A stretch of DNA of 64,000 nt. Source: Flavobacterium shii (lineage in GTDB: Bacteria > Bacteroidota > Bacteroidia > Flavobacteriales > Flavobacteriaceae). The translations under genes and the position numbers were made by a program. The DNA is taken from the NCBI RefSeq assembly GCF_025847235.1, contig NZ_JAOZEW010000007.1, positions 62,001-126,000 of the forward strand, written 5' to 3'. Below are positions 17,761-27,030 of the stretch, one piece after another (position 1 is the stretch's first letter; every line of letters starts with the position of its first letter). The notes below the pieces were generated by a model, which saw only the letters and a program-made list of their open reading frames with translations, was not told the DNA's origin and did not search any database.

Positions 17761-18432
17761 GTGGAAATTATTAAAAACAATATATTAATAGTCGATGATC
17801 ATCCTTTTATAATCGAAGGATATAAAAATGCAATTACAAGATATAATCCTAAGGATTATGATTTTGAAATCATGCAGGCCAAAGATTGTAAGTCTGGTTA
17901 CGAAGTGATTATGGATCCTGGAACTGCAGATTTTGATGTTGCATTTTTAGATATTAGCATGCCTGCTTACGAAGAAAAGGAAATATATTCGGGAGAAGAT
18001 TTGGCAAAATTAATCATGGATCATATGCCAAATTGTAAAATAATTTTGCTAACCATGTACACCGAATTACTCAAGATAAAAACAATCATTAGAACAATTA
18101 ATCCTAGTGGGTTAGTTATAAAAAATGATTTAACATTTGATGAATTGTTATATGCTTTTGATAAAGTAATGAAAAACCACACTTATTATAGCCAGTCGGT
18201 GGTAGAGATGTTGAAGAAGTCTCCAAAAGATTCAATAGAAATAGATCAGTTTGATGAACAGATTCTTTTTCATTTATCCAAAGGAACTAAAATAGACGAG
18301 ATACCGCATTATATTCCGATTTCATTAAAAGCAATAATAAGAAGGATCGTAAATTTGAAAGAATTACTCAATATAAAAACCGGGATGGATGATGATTTGG
18401 TAAAAGTAGCCAAAAGTAAAAAATTGATATAG
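17761..18432 (+). CDS. NarL-like response regulator, partner of the TPR kinase
   Basis: 223 residues with a GTG start. The receiver (residues 6-135) has D12/D13, phospho-acceptor D64 (VAFLDISMP), T98 and K121. The C-terminal residues 158-223 are a divergent LuxR-type helix-turn-helix (DEQILFHLSKGTKIDEIPHY). The recognition helix is atypical (PISLKAIIRRIVNLKEL), but this form is common in Bacteroidota partners of HisKA_3 kinases. The gene lies 10 bases downstream of the kinase and ends at a bidirectional terminator. Target genes are not evident from the sequence. Confidence 0.92.
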   Translation: MEIIKNNILIVDDHPFIIEGYKNAITRYNPKDYDFEIMQAKDCKSGYEVIMDPGTADFDVAFLDISMPAYEEKEIYSGEDLAKLIMDHMPNCKIILLTMYTELLKIKTIIRTINPSGLVIKNDLTFDELLYAFDKVMKNHTYYSQSVVEMLKKSPKDSIEIDQFDEQILFHLSKGTKIDEIPHYIPISLKAIIRRIVNLKELLNIKTGMDDDLVKVAKSKKLI

Positions 18433-18451
18433 AAAATATAAATACAAAAAA

Positions 18452-18477
18452 AGACATCTGAAGAGATGTCTTTTTTT
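18452..18477. terminator. Bidirectional terminator
   Basis: AGACATCT / AGATGTCT with a GAAG loop, flanked by A and T runs, lies between the convergent response regulator and thiL genes and can serve both. Confidence 0.88.
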
Positions 18478-18486
18478 GTATAAAAT

Positions 18487-19533
18487 CTATTCGCTTAAAG
18501 CGTCCCATCCTCTGGCTTTTAAAGCAATTTTGGTATTGGCACGTGTTACCAAATGAATGCCTTCACTTTCTTGTGTCATATGACCAATAATTGAGAAATT
18601 TGGATTTGCTTTTATTTTTTCAAAATCGTCCATGGCAATAGTAAATAGTAATTCATAATCTTCGCCACCATTTATAGCCACAGTTGTACTGTCTATATTA
18701 AACTCTTCACAAACATTGATAAATTGTGGATCTAGGGGTAATTTATCTTCATATAAATTACAGCCTACTTTTGATTGTTTGCACAAATGAATAATTTCCG
18801 AAGATAATCCATCAGAAATATCGATCATAGATGTTGGTTTAACTTCCAGAGCATGTAATAATGTACGTACATCTTTACGGGCTTCAGGTTTTAATTGACG
18901 CTCTATTAAATATGTATAAGCATCCAAATCAGGTTGAGAATTAGGGTTTACCTGAAAAACTTGTTTTTCTCTTTCTAAAACTTGTAATCCCATATAGGCA
19001 GCACCAATATCGCCGGTTACTACCAGTAAATCGGTCTCTTTAGCACCATTTCTATATACAATTTCATTTTCATCGGCTTCACCAATTGCTGTGATACTAA
19101 TGATTAATCCTTTTTGGGAAGAAGTAGTATCTCCGCCTATTACATCTATGTTATATTCTGTGGCAGCATGATTTATTCCTGCAAATAATTCTTCAAGGGC
19201 TTCTAGTGGAAAACGATTAGAAACGGCAACAGAAACGGTTATTTGCGTGGGCTTAGCGTTCATGGCACAAATGTCTGACACATTTACGACCACTGCTTTG
19301 TAGCCTAAATGTTTTAAAGGCATGTAAGCTAAATCAAAATGTACACCTTCGATTAATAAATCTGTAGAAACAACTACTTTTTTATCTTTAAAATCTAGTA
19401 CAGCTGCATCGTCGCCAATACTTTTAAATGTAGATTCTTGTTTAACATCAAAGTTTCGTGTTAAGTGCTCAATTAGGCCAAATTCACCTAATTGTGCTAT
19501 GCTGGTACGTTGTGGGTTTTTATCTTCAATCAT
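18487..19533 (-). CDS. thiL: Thiamine-monophosphate kinase
   Basis: ThiL phosphorylates thiamine monophosphate to thiamine diphosphate with ATP. The protein is 348 residues. Family landmarks are LGEFGLIEHL near the N-terminus, the Mg-binding GDDAAVLDF, VVSTDLLIEGVHFDL, INGGEDYELLFT and DISDGLSSEI. It is monocistronic; no other thi genes are in the window and no TPP riboswitch is visible upstream. The divergent neighbour is a DinB-like gene. Confidence 0.96.
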   Translation of the reverse strand: MIEDKNPQRTSIAQLGEFGLIEHLTRNFDVKQESTFKSIGDDAAVLDFKDKKVVVSTDLLIEGVHFDLAYMPLKHLGYKAVVVNVSDICAMNAKPTQITVSVAVSNRFPLEALEELFAGINHAATEYNIDVIGGDTTSSQKGLIISITAIGEADENEIVYRNGAKETDLLVVTGDIGAAYMGLQVLEREKQVFQVNPNSQPDLDAYTYLIERQLKPEARKDVRTLLHALEVKPTSMIDISDGLSSEIIHLCKQSKVGCNLYEDKLPLDPQFINVCEEFNIDSTTVAINGGEDYELLFTIAMDDFEKIKANPNFSIIGHMTQESEGIHLVTRANTKIALKARGWDALSE

Positions 19534-19730
19534 TTTGTTACGATACTAAATTTCTTAGATGCAAAGGTACAAAGATGTAAAGGTTTTGACTAATTAAAAA
19601 GAAGCCCATTTATTAGAGTGATTTGTTCTAGGCGAAATTTGCTTTGTTAGTCAGTTTTTTATTTAAATATATAGCTTACTTAAACAAAAGTTTTATATTG
19701 AATGTTTCTATGTCGCTGTATTTTAGTAGT

Positions 19731-19757
19731 TTGTTTTTTATTTTTGAAATATTTTTG
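19731..19757 (+). promoter_or_regulatory. Predicted promoter of the DinB-like gene
   Basis: TTG at 19731-19733, a 16-bp spacer and TATTTTTG at 19750-19757. It supports the downstream start codon at 19839 rather than an in-frame start at 19644. Nothing else is seen in the 305-bp gap after thiL. Confidence 0.5.
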
Positions 19758-19838
19758 AAAAATAAAAACACTACTGACAAACTGTTGTCACGAGCTCAGT
19801 TTACTTTTGAAGTAATAAAAAATCAAACCTTTAAAATT

Positions 19839-20318
19839 ATGAAAACACTAGCAGCACAAGTTATTACTCCAGAAGATTTATTAAAACATTGGCAAGGGCA
19901 TCGTGCATTGACACGTCATGTGATTGAAGCCTTTCCGGAGAAAGATTTTTTTGAATTTTCTATCGGTGGTATGCGTTCTTTTTCAAAATTAACAGATGAG
20001 CTTTTGGCCATTGCTGCACCAGCTTTAAAAAGTATTGTAGAAAGAGAAAGTCAGCCTTTTAAAGAAGGAGAAGAAAAATTAATCTTTAAAGCGCAATATC
20101 TTCAAAAATGGGATGAATCTACAGATGAGATTAATCAATATTGGGAAAAATTGACTATAGAAGATTTTAATGAAAACTTTAATTTATTCGGGCAATATGA
20201 ATTTCCGATTGTTCAGAACATCCTGTATTTTATAGATAATGAAGTACATCACAGAGGTCAAGGGTACGTTTATTTGCGTGCTTTGGGTATTGAACCTCCT
20301 TTTTTCTGGGAAAGATAA
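19839..20318 (+). CDS. DinB-like four-helix protein
   Basis: 159 residues from the ATG at 19839. An open frame extends upstream to 19644, but those 65 residues are a low-complexity hydrophobic stretch overlapping a predicted promoter, so they were dropped. The protein matches the DinB/YfiT-like four-helix fold, with a possible metal-binding histidine in the early helix (WQGHRALTRHV) and HHRGQGYVYLRALG near the C-terminus. Members include thiol-dependent transferases and many proteins of unknown reaction, so no specific reaction is claimed. A strong bidirectional terminator follows. Confidence 0.85.
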   Translation: MKTLAAQVITPEDLLKHWQGHRALTRHVIEAFPEKDFFEFSIGGMRSFSKLTDELLAIAAPALKSIVERESQPFKEGEEKLIFKAQYLQKWDESTDEINQYWEKLTIEDFNENFNLFGQYEFPIVQNILYFIDNEVHHRGQGYVYLRALGIEPPFFWER

Positions 20319-20324
20319 TTACTA

Positions 20325-20362
20325 AAACTCCTAAGATGAAATTTCATCTTAGGAGTTTTTTT
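20325..20362. terminator. Bidirectional terminator
   Basis: A near-perfect palindrome with arms AACTCCTAAGATGAAA / TTTCATCTTAGGAGTT and flanking A and T runs sits between the convergent DinB-like and WYL genes. Confidence 0.92.
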
Positions 20363-21320
20363 ATAGTAGTCTATTTTTGTTTAATTCCAATAATTCCAGA
20401 ACGCGATGTTTTAATCTTTCGGGTTCTAATATCTTTGCATAATCTCCAAACATTAAATACCAACGAGAAAAACCCTGCTCAATATCTCGTGACATAAAAG
20501 TCATTTCAATTTGACCATCTATTTCTTTCTCAGAAATGAAGCCATGATATTTTTGTTCGAATGAAAGGTATTTGGCTATTTTTTTATCCACAAGAATTTT
20601 AACTTTTGTTGTAGGGAAAGCTTCCCCTTTGTTTAAGTAAGTTTCTAGTGAATCATGCTCTAATGTAAAACACTTTTCTGTTTTCTTAATTCCATGAACT
20701 CGATCGGTTCTAAACTGACGGTAATCACTTCGCAAATGGCAATATCCTATAACATACCAATTGTTGTGATCGTGAAAAATTCCAACAGGCTCAATGTTTC
20801 TTTCGATAATATCGTCTGAATTGAAAGTTTGATAAGAAAGAATAACTTGTATTTTCTCGGCAATACTTTCAAAGAGTATGGCTAATGTATTTGGTGATTT
20901 ATCATTAAATAGCTTTTCTGCAGATTGCATTAAAACATTAGATTCGATTGTCGAAACCCAATCTTTATCATCGCTTTTAAGTACCGCTTTTAATTTGTAC
21001 ATAGCCGAAGCATAATGATTTCCCAGAGCTTTATCGATGAATTTTTGCATGAGTTTTTCGGCAGCAATAAAGCTACTGGCTTCTTCTCGGGTAAACATTA
21101 CAGGAGGTAAACGATAACCTTCCATTAAAGCATAACCAACGCCAGCTTCACTATATATAGGAACTCCGGATGCTTCTAGAGTACGAATGTCACGATAAAT
21201 AGTTCTTAGGCTTACTTCGAAACGATTGGCTAATTCTTGTGCTTTTACAATCTTTTTTGACTGTAATTGAATAAGAATCGCGACAATACGGTCAAATCGC
21301 TTAGGGGTTTCATCGAGCAT
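20361..21320 (-). CDS. HTH/WYL-domain transcriptional regulator
   Basis: 319 residues from the ATG at 21320. The frame stays open to 21485, but the extra 55 residues run through an intergenic palindromic repeat, so the internal start is preferred. The N-terminal helix-turn-helix (RFDRIVAILIQLQSKK, VSLRTIYRDIRTLEASGVPI) is of the DeoR/HTH_11 type. A WYL effector domain follows (residues about 140-230, NWYVIGYCHLRSDYRQFRTD), then a C-terminal WCX-like region. WYL domains sense nucleic acids or nucleotides and often control DNA-damage or defence genes; no such genes are adjacent, so the target is unknown. Confidence 0.9.
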   Translation of the reverse strand: MLDETPKRFDRIVAILIQLQSKKIVKAQELANRFEVSLRTIYRDIRTLEASGVPIYSEAGVGYALMEGYRLPPVMFTREEASSFIAAEKLMQKFIDKALGNHYASAMYKLKAVLKSDDKDWVSTIESNVLMQSAEKLFNDKSPNTLAILFESIAEKIQVILSYQTFNSDDIIERNIEPVGIFHDHNNWYVIGYCHLRSDYRQFRTDRVHGIKKTEKCFTLEHDSLETYLNKGEAFPTTKVKILVDKKIAKYLSFEQKYHGFISEKEIDGQIEMTFMSRDIEQGFSRWYLMFGDYAKILEPERLKHRVLELLELNKNRLL

Positions 21321-21432
21321 TTTTTTAGGTTGAAGGGTTTTGAGTGGTAAAGATACAAAGGTTAATTTTATTTGTTGAAAGCATGAAATAAAAGGGATGC
21401 CTTTTATTGAATGGATTGTAGAAATAGTTTGC

Positions 21433-21460
21433 GTAGAGGCGCATAGCAGTGCGTCTTCGC
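21433..21460. repeat. Intergenic palindromic repeat (GTAGAGRCGCA family)
   Basis: GTAGAGGCGCA-tagcag-TGCGTCTTCGC forms a short hairpin. A near-identical copy lies at 41251-41280. This kind of small repeat is found between genes in Bacteroidota. Confidence 0.75.
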
Positions 21461-21485
21461 AACTGAATCTATGTAGTATGTTCAA

Positions 21486-21517
21486 AGCCCAATAACGATA
21501 GTTATTGGGCTTTTCTA
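21486..21517. terminator. Hairpin, terminator-like; twin of the one at 22361
   Basis: AGCCCAATAAC-GATA-GTTATTGGGCT is an 11-bp perfect stem followed by a T-rich stretch on the plus strand. It lies downstream of the outer-membrane protein gene. Confidence 0.7.
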
Positions 21518-21543
21518 TATTTTATTTTTTGTATACTAAACGA

Positions 21544-22173
21544 TTATTGAAATTTATAAAGTAATCCAAATTTAGGTTGTGCAAAAATGTTATTAAACAA
21601 GTTGATGTTTAGCTCAAAGCTACTAGATGATGATCCATTTTCAGGATTCGCATTATTGTACGTTAAGATGTCTGCCAAAGTAAATGTAGCTGCCCATTTC
21701 TTGGTAAAGAAATAATTTAACCCCACTGTTATATTTGCCTTAATTCCATTCGTTGTGTCGTCTACATTTGACACCTCAGTTTTAACATGACTATATCCTA
21801 AACCTGCTTCCCCAAATACTTTAAGACGCCTAGAATCCAATTCTAAGAAATAGTATCTGGCAAATGCTCCAATACCAAATCCATTGTTTTTTCTTTCTAA
21901 AGGGGTGCCTTTGTCTACTGTGGATCCAGATACATCCAAGTCTAATCCGATAGCTAAATTGTCAGCAAGAAGATATCCAAATTTTGGGTTTATGGAAAAT
22001 GAGTTTGAATCATCTTTTACAGTACTAACTGATACTCCTCCCTCAATAAACATGTTCCCTTTTTCGAGCCGTACTCCTTTAGCAGAGTTAACTTCTTGGT
22101 CTACTTCTTTCTGTTGTGCATTTGCAAAGCATAATGTAAATAATGCTAGTAGCACTGTAATTTTTGTTTTCAT
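21544..22173 (-). CDS. Outer-membrane beta-barrel protein
   Basis: 209 residues with a signal peptide (MKTKITVLLALFTLCFANAQQ). The rest is alternating beta strands with aromatic girdles (FGIGAFARYYFLEL, ANITVGLNYFFTKKWA) and a C-terminus ending in FGLLYKFQ, as expected for an eight-stranded OmpA/OmpW-like barrel of the outer membrane. No peptidoglycan-binding domain is present. Ligand and role are unknown. It is monocistronic and flanked on both sides by nearly the same hairpin (21486 and 22361). An inverted repeat upstream (22251-22265) may be a control site. Confidence 0.87.
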   Translation of the reverse strand: MKTKITVLLALFTLCFANAQQKEVDQEVNSAKGVRLEKGNMFIEGGVSVSTVKDDSNSFSINPKFGYLLADNLAIGLDLDVSGSTVDKGTPLERKNNGFGIGAFARYYFLELDSRRLKVFGEAGLGYSHVKTEVSNVDDTTNGIKANITVGLNYFFTKKWAATFTLADILTYNNANPENGSSSSSFELNINLFNNIFAQPKFGLLYKFQ

Positions 22174-22250
22174 AATGATTGCTTTTAAGTTATTAAATAA
22201 AGGATGATAATTTAATCATTATGTAAAAATAAACAAAAACTTACAAATAA

Positions 22251-22265
22251 TACGTTAACAACGTA
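22251..22265. promoter_or_regulatory. Inverted repeat upstream of the beta-barrel gene
   Basis: TACGTT-aac-AACGTA, a perfect 6-bp dyad, lies 78 bases upstream of the start codon. It is a candidate operator only; no regulator is assigned. Confidence 0.3.
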
Positions 22266-22360
22266 AGAAATTATTTAGAGTGTTAAAAATAATGTATTGA
22301 TAAGTAGTTATTTAGCGTTATTTTGTTGATAGTGTTACTTTAAAAAAAGTAAAATAAAAA

Positions 22361-22384
22361 ACCCAATAACGATAGTTATTGGGT
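22361..22384 (-). terminator. Terminator of lepA
   Basis: ACCCAATAAC-GATA-GTTATTGGGT; on the minus strand it is followed by a run of six T, 45 bases after the lepA stop. Confidence 0.85.
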
Positions 22385-22427
22385 TAGTCTGTATTCTATT
22401 ATTTTTCTTTTATTTTTTTAAAAAGAA

Positions 22428-24224
22428 CTAGTCATTCAATTTTAAAACGGCCATAAATGCTTCTTGAGGAATCTCTACGTTTCCTACCTGACGCATACGT
22501 TTTTTACCTTTTTTCTGTTTTTCAAGAAGTTTACGCTTACGCGAAATATCTCCACCATAACATTTTGCAGTAACATCTTTACGAAGTGCTTTTATGGTTT
22601 CACGAGAGATCACTTTAACACCAATTGCAGCTTGAATAGGAATATCAAATTGCTGACGTGGAATTAATTCTTTCAATTTCTCACACATTTTTTTACCGAT
22701 GTGATACGCATTATCTACGTGAATTAAAGAAGACAAAGCATCAACAATAGTAGCATTTAATAAAATATCTACTTTTACTAAGCTTGAAGTTCTCATTCCA
22801 ATTGGTGCGTAATCAAACGAAGCATATCCTTTTGAAACTGTTTTTAAACGATCGTAAAAATCAAATACAATTTCGGCAAGAGGCATATCAAAAGTTAATT
22901 CTACTCTTTCGGTTGTCAAATATGTTTGGTTGGTAATCAATCCACGTTTTTCGATACACAATGACATAACATTACCCACAAAATCAGATTTGGTGATAAT
23001 GGTAGCTTTTATATATGGCTCTTCTACGTGATCTAATTTTGATGGTTCCGGCAAATCTGTAGGATTATTCACTACAAATCCTACTGTTGGTTCTTTTTTG
23101 GTATAAGCAAGGTAAGAAACGTTAGGAACTGTAGTAATTACAGTCATATTAAACTCACGTTCTAATCTTTCCTGGATAATCTCCATGTGTAGCATTCCTA
23201 AGAATCCACAACGGAAACCAAATCCTAAAGCAGCCGAGCTTTCTGGTAAAAATACAAGAGAAGCATCGTTCAATTGTAATTTTTCCATCGAGTTACGTAA
23301 TTCTTCATAATCCTCAGTATCTACAGGATAAATTCCGGCAAATACCATTGGTTTTACGTCTTCAAAACCAGTAATCATATTGGTTGTAGGTGTTTTGGCA
23401 TCGGTTAAAGTATCTCCAACCTTTACTTCTTTGGCTTCTTTAATACCAGAAATCAAATAGCCAACATCACCTGCAGAAATTACACTTTTGGGTACTTGAT
23501 TAAGTTTTAAAGTTCCAATTTCATCGGCAAAATATTCATTGCCAGTTGCCATAAATTTAATCTTTTGACCTTTTTTTATCTGTCCGTTTTTCACACGGAA
23601 AATAACTTCAATTCCACGAAATGGATTGTAATGAGAATCAAAAATTAAAGCTTGTAATGGCTCATCAATATTACCTTTTGGAGGAGGAATTCTTTCGATA
23701 ATTGCTGCCAAAATATTTTCAACACCCAAACCGGTTTTACCAGAGGCATGGATGATTTCTTCTAGTTTACATCCTAATAAGTCTACGATATCATCGCTTA
23801 CTTCTTCAGGATTTGCACTTGGTAAATCGACTTTATTTAAAATTGGAATAATTTCCAGGTCATTTTCTAAAGCCAAATATAAATTTGAAATTGTTTGCGC
23901 CTGAATGCTTTGTGCAGCATCAACAATTAAAAGCGCACCTTCGCAAGCTGCAATAGATCGCGAAACTTCGTATGAAAAATCTACGTGTCCAGGAGTATCA
24001 ATTAAATTAAGGATGTATTCTTCTCCTTTATAAGTGTATTCCATCTGGATGGCATGACTTTTTATAGTAATACCACGCTCACGTTCCAAGTCCATATTGT
24101 CAAGCAATTGTGCCTTTTCTTCACGTGCGGTAACGGTTTGTGTTGCACCTAACAAGCGGTCGGCAAGTGTACTTTTTCCGTGATCAATGTGTGCAATAAT
24201 GCAAAAGTTACGTATATTTTTCAT
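22428..24224 (-). CDS. lepA: Elongation factor 4 (LepA), ribosomal GTPase
   Basis: LepA/EF4 is a translational GTPase that acts on ribosomes in unusual states and in 30S biogenesis. The 598-residue length is normal. G motifs: G1 [10 protein letters not shown] near residue 10, G2 around [12 protein letters not shown]3 [12 protein letters not shown] and G4 NKVDLP. The C-terminal LepA-specific domain has [20 protein letters not shown] and ends in the usual FMAVLKLND. It is monocistronic and followed by a hairpin terminator. Confidence 0.98.
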   Translation of the reverse strand: MKNIRNFCIIAHIDHGKSTLADRLLGATQTVTAREEKAQLLDNMDLERERGITIKSHAIQMEYTYKGEEYILNLIDTPGHVDFSYEVSRSIAACEGALLIVDAAQSIQAQTISNLYLALENDLEIIPILNKVDLPSANPEEVSDDIVDLLGCKLEEIIHASGKTGLGVENILAAIIERIPPPKGNIDEPLQALIFDSHYNPFRGIEVIFRVKNGQIKKGQKIKFMATGNEYFADEIGTLKLNQVPKSVISAGDVGYLISGIKEAKEVKVGDTLTDAKTPTTNMITGFEDVKPMVFAGIYPVDTEDYEELRNSMEKLQLNDASLVFLPESSAALGFGFRCGFLGMLHMEIIQERLEREFNMTVITTVPNVSYLAYTKKEPTVGFVVNNPTDLPEPSKLDHVEEPYIKATIITKSDFVGNVMSLCIEKRGLITNQTYLTTERVELTFDMPLAEIVFDFYDRLKTVSKGYASFDYAPIGMRTSSLVKVDILLNATIVDALSSLIHVDNAYHIGKKMCEKLKELIPRQQFDIPIQAAIGVKVISRETIKALRKDVTAKCYGGDISRKRKLLEKQKKGKKRMRQVGNVEIPQEAFMAVLKLND

Positions 24225-24433
24225 TTTCTTTTATATCAATTCTCTATACGAGTTTAAATAATTTTAGGTTGCGAATCTGTAGTACAGCAAAGCCATATCC
24301 TCTCTTCATTAATCGGCAAAGATAATGCAAACTTTTGGATTCTAGAATCTAGATGTATTATTGTTGAATCTTTAAGAAATAAAAGATGAATAAGGCTCTT
24401 TTTTATGGAATTGAGTACCGTTTAATAAAGATT

Positions 24434-25156
24434 TTAAAACTCGAAATTAAAGCCTTTTTGCGTTAGCTTCTCGTAAATTTTCGAGTCAAATTTATATAGT
24501 TTTGCGGCTCTGTGCGACACATCTTGTTGCTTTTCATCAAGTGCAAGCAATAATTTCATGTGAAGTATTTTTCTTCTAAAATTTGATTTGTCCATTTCAA
24601 CCCCCAGAATTTCTTCATATAGATGCATTAATTGCAAAAGTGTAAATTTTTCGGGCAAAAGATTAAATCCTATAGGTGCTTGGCGTACGCGATTTCGCAA
24701 ATGTTGTAAACTGAAACTAAGAATTTCATTGTGATCGTATATAAGATCCGGAATTTCATTAATCTTATACCACTTGGCATCAGCTGCTGTAAAACCAGCT
24801 TTAATATTATAGTCTTCTCTTTTTACCAAGGCATAATATCCTATGGTAATAACGCGTCGAAGCGGGAAACGATCCGGATCTCCAAATGCTTTTAATTGTT
24901 CCAGATAGATATTATCAAGTCCTGTAAGTTCATTTAATAAACGATGGGCAGCATTATCGGTGCTTTCTTTTTTATGAATCCAACCTCCGGGTAATCCCCA
25001 TTTTCCTTTACTAATACCTTCGGCATGTTGCACTAATAGTACTTCAAGGCTTCCTTTATCAAAACCAAATATGACACAGTCAATGGTAATTGCATTCATT
25101 ACCGATTGTTCGTTTTTTGCAACTGTTTCGCTATCTACATCTTTACCCATAATCAC
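24434..25156 (-). CDS. Nudix-type transcriptional regulator of pentose/xyloglucan genes (AraR/NrtR-like)
   Basis: 240 residues: an N-terminal Nudix domain (residues about 18-150) fused to a C-terminal winged helix (about 160-240, NFRRKILHMKLLL, GFNFEF). The Nudix box is degenerate: where catalytic members have RE-x-x-EE it reads RLLNEL in GGWIHKKESTDNAAHRLLN, so hydrolase activity is unlikely. The Nudix fold would then serve as a sugar-effector pocket, as in the AraR regulators of Bacteroides. It is divergent from xylB-xylA across a 383-bp gap containing a strong palindrome, so it is the likely local regulator. It is a paralogue of the Nudix regulator at 62772. Confidence 0.85.
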   Translation of the reverse strand: MIMGKDVDSETVAKNEQSVMNAITIDCVIFGFDKGSLEVLLVQHAEGISKGKWGLPGGWIHKKESTDNAAHRLLNELTGLDNIYLEQLKAFGDPDRFPLRRVITIGYYALVKREDYNIKAGFTAADAKWYKINEIPDLIYDHNEILSFSLQHLRNRVRQAPIGFNLLPEKFTLLQLMHLYEEILGVEMDKSNFRRKILHMKLLLALDEKQQDVSHRAAKLYKFDSKIYEKLTQKGFNFEF

Positions 25157-25428
25157 AGAAAGTTTTTACAAAATAAATAAATAAAATAGACAACCAGAGT
25201 TATAATTTGTGATATTTTTTTTAAAATGATTAAATAAAAGGTAACCAGTTGATTGTTAAATCATCAAATAATGGGCATTTTATAGGTGAATAATTCAAAT
25301 ATTTGATAGTCAGTATTATAATTGAATATTTTGTAAAACTACTATTACTATTTATTTTTTGTTTTGTTGTTATATGTATAATATTAGTGCTATTTAAATA
25401 TGAATTAGAAATTTTTTTACATAATATT

Positions 25429-25458
25429 TTGTTAATATGAAAAAATGTTTTACACTTG
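25429..25458 (+). promoter_or_regulatory. Predicted promoter of xylB-xylA
   Basis: TTG at 25429-25431, a 19-bp spacer and TACACTTG at 25451-25458 differ from the Bacteroidota consensus at one base. The operator palindrome begins three bases downstream. The upstream part of this 383-bp gap is AT-rich with no other clear element. Confidence 0.55.
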
Positions 25459-25460
25459 TA

Positions 25461-25494
25461 GTCAAAGTAACCATAAGCTTATGGTTTGTTTGAC
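25461..25494. promoter_or_regulatory. Operator candidate: 34-bp palindrome
   Basis: The core AACCATAAGCTTATGGTT (25469-25486) is a perfect 18-bp palindrome. Flanking GTCAAA (25461-25466) and TTTGAC (25489-25494) extend the symmetry, leaving only two unmatched positions in each arm. It covers the predicted transcription start of xylB, where a bound protein would block transcription. Confidence 0.7.
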
Positions 25495-25539
25495 GTTTAG
25501 TTTAAAAATAGAAATTTCATAATTAATAAAATAAAGCAA

Positions 25540-27030
25540 ATGTTTTTTTTAGGAATTGATTTAGGAAGCTCATCAATAAAATTATCGGCATTAGATCCCG
25601 AAAAAGGAATTACTGTTTGTGCAGTAACAGTTCCTGATTTTGAAATGCTTATTGAGGCTCCAAAATTTGGTTGGGCAGAACAAGATCCTGAATTCTGGTG
25701 GCAATATGTTAAAGACGGAATACAGAAATTAGGAGTAGAAGTAGACTTAAAAAAAATAGCAGGAATTGGGATTGCCTACCAAATGCACGGATTAGTTTTA
25801 ACAGATGAAAATTTTAATTCGGTTCGTTCTTCAATCATTTGGTGTGACAGTCGTGCAGCAAGTATCGGAGACGAAACATATGATAAAATAGGTCATGAAA
25901 ATTGTCAAAAGCAAATTTTAGGAAGTCCGGGAAATTTTACAGCCTCAAAATTAAAATGGGTTAAAGAAAATCAGCCACATGTTTTTGAAAAAGCTGCTTA
26001 CATGATGCTTCCGGGCGATTTTATTGCTGCAAAACTTTCCAGAGTTGCACAAATAAGTACTTCAGGATTATCGGAAGCGGCACTTTGGAATTTTCAAAAA
26101 GGAGCTTTGGCTACCGAAATACTTCAAGAAATGGGATTATCTGAAAAAATGATTCCCGAAATAGTTCCAAATTTTGGATATCAGGCTACAATTCACCCAG
26201 AAGTAGCTCAGGAATTGGGATTAGATCCAAATACAAAAATAACTTACCGTGCCGGCGATCAACCAAACAATGCTTTGTCATTAAATGTTTTAAAACCGGG
26301 AGAAATTGCAACTACAGCAGGAACTTCGGCAGTAGTTTATGCTGTAAGTAATCACGATGTTTATGACAAAGAGAATCGCATAAATACATTTTTACATGTA
26401 AATAATTCAGAAACAGAAAAACATAACGGGGTGATGTTGTGTATTAATGGCTCTGGAATTTTATACCAATGGCTTCGCAAAATTATGTCGGTTAGCAGAC
26501 CAGATTTAATAGGTTATGAAACCTTAAATGCCGAAGCTGCAAAAGTTGGAGCAGGAAGCGAAGGACTTCGTTTTTACCCTTTTGGAAATGGTGTAGAACG
26601 TATTTTTAATAATAAAAAAGCAACTTCCGGGATTCAGAATTTAAACTTCAATATACATCAATCATCACATTTAGTTCGATCGGCTTGCGAGGGAATCGTG
26701 TTTGCCATGAATTATGGTTTTGATGTAATGAAATCGGTAGGTGCATCTGGTGAAATAGTGAGAGCAGGGAATGCAAACTTATTTTTAAGCCCGGTTTTTA
26801 GAGAAATCTTCACCAATACAACACAAACAACTTTAGAATTATACAATACTTCCGGTGCCGAAGGAGCTGCAAGAGGAGCAGCTTTTGGGTATGGATTTTA
26901 TAGTTCGCTTGACGAAGCTTTTCAAGGTTTAAAATGCATCGAACGAGTCGAACCAGATAAAATGCTTACAGAACAATATCAGGAGATATATCAAGAATGG
27001 AAAAATCATATTAAAACAGAACAACTATAA
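25540..27030 (+). CDS. xylB: Xylulokinase
   Basis: Phosphorylates D-xylulose to D-xylulose 5-phosphate, which enters the pentose phosphate pathway. The 496-residue FGGY kinase has the N-terminal phosphate-binding motif [10 protein letters not shown] (residue 5 on), [17 protein letters not shown] and the C-terminal ATP-site motif [17 protein letters not shown]. It is the first gene of the plus-strand locus, behind the palindrome at 25461; its stop overlaps the start of xylA by one base, so the two are translationally coupled. Its place at the head of a glycoside-hydrolase locus indicates that xylose released from the glycan is used directly. Confidence 0.96.
   Translation: MFFLGIDLGSSSIKLSALDPEKGITVCAVTVPDFEMLIEAPKFGWAEQDPEFWWQYVKDGIQKLGVEVDLKKIAGIGIAYQMHGLVLTDENFNSVRSSIIWCDSRAASIGDETYDKIGHENCQKQILGSPGNFTASKLKWVKENQPHVFEKAAYMMLPGDFIAAKLSRVAQISTSGLSEAALWNFQKGALATEILQEMGLSEKMIPEIVPNFGYQATIHPEVAQELGLDPNTKITYRAGDQPNNALSLNVLKPGEIATTAGTSAVVYAVSNHDVYDKENRINTFLHVNNSETEKHNGVMLCINGSGILYQWLRKIMSVSRPDLIGYETLNAEAAKVGAGSEGLRFYPFGNGVERIFNNKKATSGIQNLNFNIHQSSHLVRSACEGIVFAMNYGFDVMKSVGASGEIVRAGNANLFLSPVFREIFTNTTQTTLELYNTSGAEGAARGAAFGYGFYSSLDEAFQGLKCIERVEPDKMLTEQYQEIYQEWKNHIKTEQL

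Noticed and set aside
19644..19838. N-terminal extension of the DinB-like protein
   Set aside because: It is low-complexity hydrophobic sequence that overlaps a predicted promoter; the ATG at 19839 gives a normal family length.
21321..21485. N-terminal extension of the WYL regulator
   Set aside because: The extra codons run through an intergenic palindromic repeat found also at 41251; the helix-turn-helix begins right after the ATG at 21320.
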